Below are positions 1 to 7,245 of a stretch of 11,959 nt of DNA, piece after piece. The position numbers were made by a program, and so were the translations under genes. The notes under the pieces are model-generated. The model worked only from the letters and a program-made list of their open reading frames with translations, had not been told where the DNA came from and made no database searches. Source of the DNA: Sphingobacterium sp. GTDB taxonomy: Bacteria > Bacteroidota > Bacteroidia > Sphingobacteriales > Sphingobacteriaceae. Each line of letters opens with the position of its first letter. Positions within the stretch are counted from its first letter, which is position 1. Where the stretch lies: NCBI GenBank assembly GCA_030146225.1, contig JASLCA010000208.1, forward strand, positions 1 to 11,959, written 5' to 3'.

Positions 1-194
1 TTTTCACAGGAAAAGCCATCTTTCAAAAGACGTTTAAAGCCATCATCGCCATAGCGATCAGCAAATAGATAAAGGTAGTCCCAGCGCATTTGGTCAACCA
101 TTAGCCCGACAACTAATTTTGGACGGGCAGGTTGTGCTGAGACTTGAAAAGCAAGCGTTATGCTTAAAACGCTTGTAATAAAGGATTTCAACAT
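1..194 (-). CDS. PafA-like alkaline phosphatase family protein, N-terminal part (runs off left edge)
   Basis: This is the first 64 codons of a minus-strand gene; the rest lies beyond position 1. The ATG at 194-192 opens a typical signal peptide (MLKSFITSVLSITLAFQVSA, cleavage expected near residue 20-21). The mature start PARPKLVVGLMVDQMRWDYL and then LYLFADRYGDDGFKRL closely match the N-terminus of PafA-type periplasmic alkaline phosphatases of Bacteroidota (alkaline phosphatase superfamily, type I phosphodiesterase-like fold). In that family the Asp of the VDQMRWDYL segment (here Asp34) is a metal ligand; the catalytic Thr would lie outside the window. The expected role is release of phosphate from phosphomonoesters in the periplasm. 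The start lies 11 bp beyond the uvrA stop, so the two are probably co-transcribed. A second ATG at 202-200 is out of frame. The family is assigned by recalled motif similarity, and only a short stretch is available. Confidence 0.82.
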   Translation of the reverse strand, partial: MLKSFITSVLSITLAFQVSAQPARPKLVVGLMVDQMRWDYLYLFADRYGDDGFKRLLKDGFSCE

Positions 195-205
195 AGTAAC
201 ATGGT

Positions 206-3019
206 TTAAGAATGAGTCGCTAAATGTAAATGATTTTTTAGGAACTTCCCTGTATAAGATTCGTTACATAGTGTTAAGTCTTCGGGAGTTCCCGCGAAAA
301 CAAGCTTTCCACCATGGTTTCCTCCTTCAGGACCGATGTCAATTACCCAGTCTGCCGTTTTAATCATCTCCATATTATGCTCAATCACCAAGATGCTATT
401 GCCCAAGGCAATTAAGGCGTCAAAAGCCTTTATAAGCTTATTGATATCATGAAAATGCAAGCCAGTCGTGGGCTCATCAAAGATAAACAGGGTTCTTTTA
501 TTATTATTACCTTTTATTAGGAAAGAGGCCAGCTTGATACGCTGAGCTTCCCCACCCGAAAGGGTGCTCGATGGTTGCCCAAGCTTTACATAGCCAAGTC
601 CCACATCCTGTAAGGGTTGTATTTTGCTTAATATTTTAGGTTGATCGTCAAAGAAGACAATGGCCTCGTCTACACTCAGATCTAAAATATCAGATACCGA
701 CTTCTCCTTAAAGGTGATGTCCAGTACATGTTGTTTAAATCGTTTCCCACCGCAGGCTTCACAAGGCAGGACAATGTCCGCCATAAACTGCATTTCGATC
801 TTTACCTCTCCATCTCCCTGACAGGTGTCACAACGACCGCCCTCCACGTTAAAGGAGAAGGCTGCTGGCTTAAGGCCTGCTGCTTTTGCCGCTGGCAGAT
901 TGGAATATACGGCGCGGATTTCATCCCAACCCTTTACATAGGTCACTGGATTCGAGCGTGAGGAACGACCAATTGGATTCTGGTCGATCATTTCAATCTG
1001 CTCAATCGCTTCCACATTGCCTTCTAAACCATCAAATAAGCCTGTTTGATCACCCGTATAATTCCCAATAGCCTTTTGTAATGCAGGATAAAGTACCTTT
1101 TTCACTAAGGAGGTCTTCCCGGAGCCCGAAACTCCTGTAACCACCGTAAAGATGTTTAGTGGAAAGGTAACATCAATATCCTGAAGGTTGTTCTCGCGCG
1201 CCCCTTTCACGCATATGCTATCCGTCCAGTGACGTCGTGAGCTTGGGGTTGGAATATGTTGCTTGCCGCTAAGGTACATGCCGGTAAGGCTGGATTCGCT
1301 GTTTAGAATCTCGGCATAACTGCCTGCAAAAACGAGCTCTCCTCCATTGATACCTGCTTCTGGCCCAATGTCTATAATATAGTCTGCGGCCTCCATCATT
1401 TCCTGCTCATGCTCAACCACCACCACCGTATTGCCAATATCCCGTAAGGACTTTAATACGCCAATCAGACGCTGTGTATCTCTTGGGTGTAAGCCTATAC
1501 TCGGCTCATCCAATACATATATAGACCCGACCAATGAGCTTCCTAAAGAAGTTGCTAGGTTGATCCGCTGTGATTCTCCACCTGAAAGACTGTTGCTGAG
1601 ACGGTTTAAGGTAAGGTAGCGCAAGCCTACGTCGCACAGGAATTGCAGCCTATTGTTTATTTCGGCTAAAAGCCTTTTGGCAATAATCTGCTCGTTCTTA
1701 TCTAGGTTTAAGCCATTGAAAAACTCCAATGCCTCATCCAGTGGCAAGAGCACAATATCCGTAATGGACTTGTCCTGCACCTTTACATAGGTAGCATCCT
1801 TGCGAAGCCTTGAACCCTTACAGTCTGGGCAATCGGTCTTTCCGCGATAGCGAGAAAGCATCACCCGATATTGAATTTTATAGGCTTGCTTTTCCAATTC
1901 TTCAAAGAACTGGTCAAGGCCTTCAAAGTATTTATTGCCTGTCCAAAGCAGGGCTTGTTGTTCTTTTGTTAGATCTGCATAGGCACGATGTATAGGGAAG
2001 TCAAATTTTATAGCTGTTTTAGCCAATTTATCCAACCATTCCCCCATTTTCTCCCCGCGCCAAGGAGCGATGGCTCCATCATAGACGGATTTACTTTTAT
2101 CGGGCACCACAAGATCGGGATCTATGCCTACCACTCGTCCGTAGCCTTCACACTTTTTACAGGCTCCATAAGGATTGTTAAAGCTGAAAAAGTTTGGAGT
2201 AGGCTCTTCAAAGGTTATCCCATCCAGTTCAAACTTGTCGGAGTAGTGACGCTGCTCGCCATCTATGTCTACAAAGCACTCGCCCTTTCCTTCAAATAAT
2301 GCGGTTTGAAGGGAGTCTGCAATGCGACTAAAGGTTTCCTCTTCTTCGTCAAGCCGGATGCGGTCTACCACAATTTGTATTTCACCAGCCTTAAAAAGGT
2401 TGTTTTTAACTGTTTTATCGTCAATTACTTCCTCAATCTTTTGCATCTTGCCGCCATAAGATATACGCACAAAGCCCTTGTGCATTAAGAGCGAAAGCTC
2501 TTCCTTTAGCTTGCGGTCGTTTACGGGGATTAAAGGGGCAAAGATTGTGAGGGTGCTGTCTTTGGGGCAGGCCATTAGCTCCAAGGTAATGGAGGAGACC
2601 GTGTCCTTTGTAACAAGCTTGCCCGATATGGGTGAGATTGTCTTGCCAATACGGGCAAAAAGCAGCTTTAAATAATCATAAATCTCTGTAGAGGTACCTA
2701 CCGTAGAGCGCGGATTTGAGGTGATTACCTTTTGCTCAATAGCAATAGCTGGAGCGATTCCCTTGATGTAATCCACCTCAGGCTTATTCATCCGCCCCAT
2801 AAACTGACGCGCGTAAGCCGATAAGCTTTCCACATACCGACGTTGACCTTCGGCATAGAGGGTATCAAAGGCCAAGGAGGATTTACCCGATCCAGACATT
2901 CCTGTAATAACCACCAATTTGTTTTTGGGGATATCCACATCGATGTTTTTCAGGTTGTTGACCCTAGCGCCTCGGATTTGAATATATGATTTTGAATTTT
3001 CTGCAGACTTTTTTGACAT
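206..3019 (-). CDS. uvrA: Excinuclease ABC subunit A (UvrA), Bacteroidota SPISG-type
   Basis: UvrA is the DNA-damage-sensing ATPase that loads UvrB in nucleotide excision repair. The 937-residue product has the usual family length (about 940). Domains in order: Walker A GMSGSGKSS at 40-48; the UvrB-binding and DNA-binding insertions at about 125-265; CxxC pairs at Cys287/Cys290 and Cys397/Cys400 (one zinc site); ABC signature LSGGESQR at 478-485; Walker B YVLDEPSIGLH at 501-511; second Walker A GVSGSGKTS at 629-637; CxxC pairs Cys730/Cys733 and Cys753/Cys756 flanking the C-terminal zinc hairpin; second signature LSGGEAQR at 820-827; second Walker B around Asp848-Glu849. The other zinc site common in UvrA (CPxHG plus CPxCG) is absent: the sequence reads SPISG at 129-133 and ELDG at 264-267. 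The UvrB-binding region is retained, which argues against a short UvrA2. The only Met near the N-terminus is at 3019. pafA-like DNA follows directly. Confidence 0.97.
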   Translation of the reverse strand: MSKKSAENSKSYIQIRGARVNNLKNIDVDIPKNKLVVITGMSGSGKSSLAFDTLYAEGQRRYVESLSAYARQFMGRMNKPEVDYIKGIAPAIAIEQKVITSNPRSTVGTSTEIYDYLKLLFARIGKTISPISGKLVTKDTVSSITLELMACPKDSTLTIFAPLIPVNDRKLKEELSLLMHKGFVRISYGGKMQKIEEVIDDKTVKNNLFKAGEIQIVVDRIRLDEEEETFSRIADSLQTALFEGKGECFVDIDGEQRHYSDKFELDGITFEEPTPNFFSFNNPYGACKKCEGYGRVVGIDPDLVVPDKSKSVYDGAIAPWRGEKMGEWLDKLAKTAIKFDFPIHRAYADLTKEQQALLWTGNKYFEGLDQFFEELEKQAYKIQYRVMLSRYRGKTDCPDCKGSRLRKDATYVKVQDKSITDIVLLPLDEALEFFNGLNLDKNEQIIAKRLLAEINNRLQFLCDVGLRYLTLNRLSNSLSGGESQRINLATSLGSSLVGSIYVLDEPSIGLHPRDTQRLIGVLKSLRDIGNTVVVVEHEQEMMEAADYIIDIGPEAGINGGELVFAGSYAEILNSESSLTGMYLSGKQHIPTPSSRRHWTDSICVKGARENNLQDIDVTFPLNIFTVVTGVSGSGKTSLVKKVLYPALQKAIGNYTGDQTGLFDGLEGNVEAIEQIEMIDQNPIGRSSRSNPVTYVKGWDEIRAVYSNLPAAKAAGLKPAAFSFNVEGGRCDTCQGDGEVKIEMQFMADIVLPCEACGGKRFKQHVLDITFKEKSVSDILDLSVDEAIVFFDDQPKILSKIQPLQDVGLGYVKLGQPSSTLSGGEAQRIKLASFLIKGNNNKRTLFIFDEPTTGLHFHDINKLIKAFDALIALGNSILVIEHNMEMIKTADWVIDIGPEGGNHGGKLVFAGTPEDLTLCNESYTGKFLKNHLHLATHS

Positions 3020-3025
3020 AGCCTA

Positions 3026-3053
3026 CAAAGTTAAGCATTTCTCTTGGCTACAA
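3026..3053 (-). promoter_or_regulatory. Candidate uvrA promoter (Bacteroidota -33/-7 type)
   Basis: Read on the minus strand, 3033-3026 is TAACTTTG, an exact match to the Bacteroidota -7 consensus TAnnTTTG. A TTG at 3053-3051 lies 17 bp upstream, within the accepted spacing range for the -33 element. The box ends only 6 bp before the uvrA ATG at 3019, so a transcript from it would have almost no leader. The match is seen directly; promoter activity is inferred. Confidence 0.45.
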
Positions 3054-3170
3054 GCATCTTTGTAATTATTTGTATTCAAAATTGCAGCAGTCAAGCCTTC
3101 TCCTTAAGTCCAGTTTTCAACTAGTTCTTGCGTTGTTTTAGTGTAAAAATGCAAAAAAACGAATTTATTA

Positions 3171-3201
3171 TTTAGATTCTATCTAGATAGTCTTATATTT
3201 G
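3171..3201 (+). promoter_or_regulatory. Candidate promoter of the TonB-receptor cluster
   Basis: TATATTTG at 3194-3201 matches the Bacteroidota -7 consensus TAnnTTTG exactly. TTTA at 3171-3174, a one-base departure from the -33 TTTG, sits 19 bp upstream. Transcription would begin near 3206-3210, giving a leader of about 10-15 nt before the ATG at 3220. This supports the ATG at 3220 over the in-frame TTG at 3199, which falls inside the -7 box. No other TAnnTTTG match was found in front of the three downstream genes. Confidence 0.55.
3179..3190. promoter_or_regulatory. Perfect 12-bp palindrome in the promoter spacer, possible operator
   Basis: CTATCTAGATAG at 3179-3190 equals its own reverse complement. 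It lies between the candidate -33 and -7 elements and ends 3 bp before the -7 box, a position where a bound dimeric repressor would block RNA polymerase. Imperfect flanks (AGA on the left, TCT on the right, offset by two bases) may extend the dyad. It does not look like the classical Fur box, and I do not recognise the regulator. Confidence 0.35.
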
Positions 3202-3219
3202 CGGCCTACTCCTTTGAAA

Positions 3220-5973
3220 ATGAATAAAGTATTTTTAGTCCTTGCAATTAGCACAGGCTTGTATTCATCCGCTCCTTTGCATGTCAAAGCTGGGATGGTA
3301 GAAAGTATAAAGGCCCAACGGGATATTAAACGGCAGTTAAGTGGAACTGTTCTTCATGGGAATACCCCAGTTGCAGGTGCAACAGTTCGTCTTAAAGAGC
3401 TTGACTTATTAGCCGTAACGGATAAGAACGGGAAGTTCACCTTTAAGGATATTCCCGAAGGAACCTACCATCTAGCTGTACAATACACGGGGATGAAATT
3501 AATGGAAGTGCTGGTGCTTCCACAGCAGGATAACCTGCGTCTTGTTCTACAAGAAAACTCCATCGCTATTGAAGATGTGCAGGTTGTTGGACAGGTTTCT
3601 AATGTTAAAGGGGCAACTTCTACCTATATTTCCAGACAGGCTATTGAGCATATGCAGGCGACCAATATTGGGGAGTTGCTGCAGCTCCTTCCTGGTCAAG
3701 CGATAAGCAACCCTTCCTTTTCAAATGTTAACAAGCCTAGTATTCGACAGTTTTCAGCAGGGTCAGCAGATGCCGCGGACAATGTGGCCGCTATGGGAAC
3801 CGCTATTATTATTAATGGTGCGCAACTGTCAAATAATGCGAATATGCAGTCGGTGAACACCGCTAAGTCGGGCTTGTTGTCCAGCTTTTCCAATGCTACA
3901 GGCATGGGCACGGATCTTCGTCAGCTCGCAGCAGACAATATTGAATCCCTGGAGGTTATTCGAGGGATTCCCTCTGTGGAATACGGGGATTTAACCGCTG
4001 GAATTTTGGATGTAAAGACCAAAGCCTCTGTAGAGCCTTTGCAGGTTAAGTTTCGTCTAAACCCAAAGTTGCGTCAGGCATGGTTAGGTCAAGGCTTTAG
4101 CATGGGAAAGGATGCTGGAGCATTGTTTGTCGATGTAGACTATACACATGCGGCAGACAAACAGACGATGGCTTCCTCCTATTATCAACGGATAAATACA
4201 AATTTACAATATACAAATACCTTTGGAGCGCAAAAGAATCTATATACCAATACGAATCTGAACTTCGGGGGCTATTTTGACAACAGTGAGATTGACCCAG
4301 ACTTGGTCTTGCAGCAAAGCCTCAACCGTGCAGAGAACTATGACTTTAGATTCTCTACAAATGGTAGGTGGCAGGTAAACAAGCGTTTCGCAAGGAATAT
4401 TAACTACCTGCTTTCGGCACAATATGGTTTGCAAAGTGGCTATCAGCAGTCTATGACCAATGGCTCTATTACTGCAGTTTCCAATGCGATGGAAAACGGC
4501 ACTATAGAAGTGCCTTATTTTCCTTCAAATTACCTGCAAAAGCAATGGGTTAAAGGCAAGCCGCTGAGCTTGCAAGCTAAAATTTCGGACAACTTCTACT
4601 TTTCAACAGGTGCTGTGCGACATGGCTTTGTGGTTGGAGCGCAGTATAATTATGATAAGAACTTTGGTGAAGGCAAGTATTTTGATGCGGATTTCCCGCC
4701 TATGACTAGCAACAACTTAGGCTCTAGGCCACGCACATTTAAGGATATCCCAGCCTTACAGCAGCTTTCACTCTATATTGAAGACAAGCTTACAGCTAAT
4801 TTATTTAATAGGGAGCTCAGCTTGGTTGCTGGCTTGCGTTATGATAATATTCAGCCCTTTAGAACGGATAATAAATATGCTTTTTCGCCCCGAATTAATG
4901 CTTCCTACGGCTTGTTGGATGGCTTAAAAATACGAGCTGGATATGGACATAGTGTAAAAGCTCCATCCCTAATCTACCTCTACCCAGAACAGGCTTATGT
5001 GGATATATTTAGCTTAAACCATTATAAGGAGAATGCTTCCGAAAGTCTTGCCTTGATGAGCACCAGGGTTTTCGCTACCGAAAACAACAGCTTGAAAATG
5101 GCGAAGTCTAAGAAGTCCGAGCTAGGGCTTGACTATAGGTTTCTAAGGAATAAGCGAGTCTCTTTGACGTATTATAATGAGCAGACCAAGGATGGCTACA
5201 GCATGTACCAATATTACAACTTTGCCTCCGTGCCCATGTATAGCGTGGAGTCGCAAAAGCCAGGTGAGAAGCCTGTACTGAGCCCAGTGGTTAAGGACTC
5301 GCTGTATGTGACCAGCTATAACCGCCCGAGTAATAATGTTGCGGTCACCAATAAAGGCTTTGAATTTGATCTTGACTTTGGTCGAGTTGACGCTATTCGG
5401 ACCTCGTTTACCGCTACAGGAGCCTATGTCTATACCAAGCGTATGGATAATTCCCCTTTGGTATATGCCCGAAGGGTAGCAAATGAACCTTATAATAAGC
5501 TGGGTGTTTTTGAGAGTCGTGGGAAGGAGTTTGAACAGTTTATCAGTACAATTCGTGCCATTCACCATGTGCCTGAATTACGTCTTATCGTCAGCTTAAC
5601 TGCGCAAACGGTATGGAAAGATAACAATCGCTACCTCAACTACAGCAGTAGACCCTATGGTGTTATCCATATTGCCGAGGGCGGAGCAGGTGCAGTGCAA
5701 GCACTGAGTCCAGCAGAGATTGCGGCGATTCCTGAGACTTCTGGTCTTTACCTCAGTATAGAGGATGGCTATTATCGGGAGGAGTCTTGGAAGGCTTTAT
5801 GGCTCTTTAATATGAAGCTTACCAAGGAGTTTGGGAAGAATTATGGCTTCTCCTTCTATGTCAACAACATTACGAACAACAGGCCATTACAGCGAAATTC
5901 TAGGTATCCTGATCAGTTTAACAAACGCAATATTCCCGTTTTCTTTGGGAGTGAATTGACTTTGAAATTTTAA
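3220..5973 (+). CDS. TonB-dependent outer-membrane receptor with N-terminal carboxypeptidase-regulatory-like domain
   Basis: The 917-residue product is an energy-coupled outer-membrane importer. It has a signal peptide (MNKVFLVLAISTGLYSSAPL..., cleavage near residue 24), then a beta-sandwich carboxypeptidase-regulatory-like domain at about 38-108 (SGTVLHGNTPVAGATVRLKE ... KFTFKDIPEGTYHL). A TonB-box-like IEDVQVVG follows at about 117-124. The plug is at about 130-265 (IGELLQLLPGQ, IESLEVIRGIPSVEYGDLTAG). The rest is a barrel of alternating aromatic strands ending in LTLKF with a terminal Phe, as outer-membrane barrels do. An upstream in-frame TTG at 3199 overlaps the promoter, so the ATG at 3220 was chosen. 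No SusD-like gene follows; the next gene encodes a lipoprotein instead, so this is not a standard polysaccharide-utilisation pair. The substrate is unknown; iron, another metal, a cofactor or a peptide are all possible. Confidence 0.93.
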   Translation: MNKVFLVLAISTGLYSSAPLHVKAGMVESIKAQRDIKRQLSGTVLHGNTPVAGATVRLKELDLLAVTDKNGKFTFKDIPEGTYHLAVQYTGMKLMEVLVLPQQDNLRLVLQENSIAIEDVQVVGQVSNVKGATSTYISRQAIEHMQATNIGELLQLLPGQAISNPSFSNVNKPSIRQFSAGSADAADNVAAMGTAIIINGAQLSNNANMQSVNTAKSGLLSSFSNATGMGTDLRQLAADNIESLEVIRGIPSVEYGDLTAGILDVKTKASVEPLQVKFRLNPKLRQAWLGQGFSMGKDAGALFVDVDYTHAADKQTMASSYYQRINTNLQYTNTFGAQKNLYTNTNLNFGGYFDNSEIDPDLVLQQSLNRAENYDFRFSTNGRWQVNKRFARNINYLLSAQYGLQSGYQQSMTNGSITAVSNAMENGTIEVPYFPSNYLQKQWVKGKPLSLQAKISDNFYFSTGAVRHGFVVGAQYNYDKNFGEGKYFDADFPPMTSNNLGSRPRTFKDIPALQQLSLYIEDKLTANLFNRELSLVAGLRYDNIQPFRTDNKYAFSPRINASYGLLDGLKIRAGYGHSVKAPSLIYLYPEQAYVDIFSLNHYKENASESLALMSTRVFATENNSLKMAKSKKSELGLDYRFLRNKRVSLTYYNEQTKDGYSMYQYYNFASVPMYSVESQKPGEKPVLSPVVKDSLYVTSYNRPSNNVAVTNKGFEFDLDFGRVDAIRTSFTATGAYVYTKRMDNSPLVYARRVANEPYNKLGVFESRGKEFEQFISTIRAIHHVPELRLIVSLTAQTVWKDNNRYLNYSSRPYGVIHIAEGGAGAVQALSPAEIAAIPETSGLYLSIEDGYYREESWKALWLFNMKLTKEFGKNYGFSFYVNNITNNRPLQRNSRYPDQFNKRNIPVFFGSELTLKF

Positions 5974-6055
5974 GAATTAGCTCGGATTTTATAGGCTTTG
6001 AGCCCATGCTGAAAACAGAAAATGACCTGTATAAGGCATCCAAAACAATAAATAG

Positions 6056-7240
6056 ATGAAAAAAATATGTTTTATACTCCTAGGCCTTTCGCAAATGCTC
6101 CTTATAGGGTGCCGAAAGGATTTTGCAGTAGTGGACCGTGTCGCCGTTGTTTTTCAGCTGGATTTCCCAGAGAACTTCAAGGCGGGCGCACAGCCTGAAA
6201 AGGTAAATGTGCAGTTAAAGAATAATATTACTGGCGAAATACGCCAATTGCTATCCGATCAGGAAGGAAAGATAGCCCTTGAAATAATTCCAGGCACCTA
6301 TTCCTTATCGGCTTCTCGTAGTTATTCGGCTGCTGAGTCTGAAGAGCTTATTGGACATGCCCAAGAATCCTTTGTAAATGCTAGTTTAGCTCCTCTTTTA
6401 TTGGATGAGTCAAGTAGCTTGGTGCATGTTCCGCTTAAGGGGAGCAAGGCTGGGAGCTTGGTTATCCGGGAGTTTTATTACAGTGGATCTAAGCCTTTTT
6501 ATTTCTATGACCTTTTTATAGAGGTTTATAATAACTCTACGGAGACGGTTTATTTGGATAGCATGTATATGGGCAATACCAAGCCCGCCAGCACTGCGGC
6601 CTATGGCTTTATTACGGATACAGAATCCGTTTACTTAGCGCAGGTATGGATGGTTCCAGGCAACGGCAAGGAGCATCCTTTAGCGCCAGGTAAATCTTTT
6701 GTAATCGCGATGACGGGGATTAATCACCGTTCTGACCCAAAGGGCAATCCGAATTCTCCTGTAGATCTTGGGGCTGGGGTTGCTGACTTTGAAACTTATT
6801 GGCCTTATATGAATCGGGATACGGATGTTCCTGATGTGCCCAACCTCTTCCATGCCTATGCAAGTGCTACAAGCGGCTTCGACTGGATGCCTGGATCCAA
6901 TGGATCTGGACTGGTCATCTTTAAGAGCAAGGATCTGGCAAGCTTACCGGTAGCGAAAGAACCAAATACAAGTGCTTCAACCCAGTTTAAGGCGATTCCG
7001 GTGAGTGATATTATTGATGGAATTGACTGTGTTACCAATGCCAATGTTACGGCGGACAAGAAGCGTTTGCCAACCAGCGTAGATGCGGGAATGACAACCA
7101 CAGGCGGCTTGTATAATGGGATGTCTGTGCGCAGGAAGATTAAGTCTGTTGTGAATGGACTGACCATCTTTCAGGATACAAACAATTCTTCCCAAGATTT
7201 TGAGATAAATACGTGGCCTTCACCTAGAAAATGGAATTAA
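6056..7240 (+). CDS. DUF4876-like lipoprotein, likely partner of the TonB receptor
   Basis: The 394-residue product is a predicted lipoprotein. A short positively charged start (MKK), a hydrophobic stretch and a lipobox LIGC put the acylated Cys at residue 19. Residues about 28-115 look like an Ig-like or transthyretin-like beta-sandwich (VVFQLDFPENF ... EIIPGTYSLSASRSYSA). Residues about 135-390 begin GSLVIREFYYSGSKPFYFYD and FIEVYNNSTETVYLDSMYMG, a pattern I associate with DUF4876 and lamin-tail-like beta domains of Bacteroidota lipoproteins. It lies 82 bp after the receptor gene on the same strand, with no exact -7 box between, so co-transcription is likely. By position it takes the place a SusD-type lipoprotein would hold, suggesting substrate capture at the surface. 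No LES-type export motif (acidic run) follows Cys19; the next residues are RKDF. The family name is from memory and the function is inferred. Confidence 0.78.
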   Translation: MKKICFILLGLSQMLLIGCRKDFAVVDRVAVVFQLDFPENFKAGAQPEKVNVQLKNNITGEIRQLLSDQEGKIALEIIPGTYSLSASRSYSAAESEELIGHAQESFVNASLAPLLLDESSSLVHVPLKGSKAGSLVIREFYYSGSKPFYFYDLFIEVYNNSTETVYLDSMYMGNTKPASTAAYGFITDTESVYLAQVWMVPGNGKEHPLAPGKSFVIAMTGINHRSDPKGNPNSPVDLGAGVADFETYWPYMNRDTDVPDVPNLFHAYASATSGFDWMPGSNGSGLVIFKSKDLASLPVAKEPNTSASTQFKAIPVSDIIDGIDCVTNANVTADKKRLPTSVDAGMTTTGGLYNGMSVRRKIKSVVNGLTIFQDTNNSSQDFEINTWPSPRKWN

Positions 7241-7245
7241 CAGCA

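Noticed and set aside
1988..2299. 103-codon open frame on the plus strand opposite uvrA
   Set aside because: It is antisense to conserved UvrA coding sequence, with no family motif in its product.
206..3019. UvrA2-type (short, UvrB-independent) paralogue
   Set aside because: The length of 937 residues and a retained region between 130 and 250 that matches the UvrB-binding domain argue for a full UvrA.
3199..3219. TTG start for the TonB receptor, seven codons upstream
   Set aside because: It lies within the -7 box TATATTTG, so it would not be transcribed, and the ATG at 3220 gives a cleaner signal peptide.
5143..5568. 141-codon open frame on the minus strand inside the receptor gene
   Set aside because: It lies wholly antisense to the well-supported barrel region, and its product shows no domain or signal peptide.
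5992..6000. TAGGCTTTG as a -7 promoter box for the lipoprotein gene
   Set aside because: It has three bases between TA and TTTG instead of two, and no -33 partner was seen.
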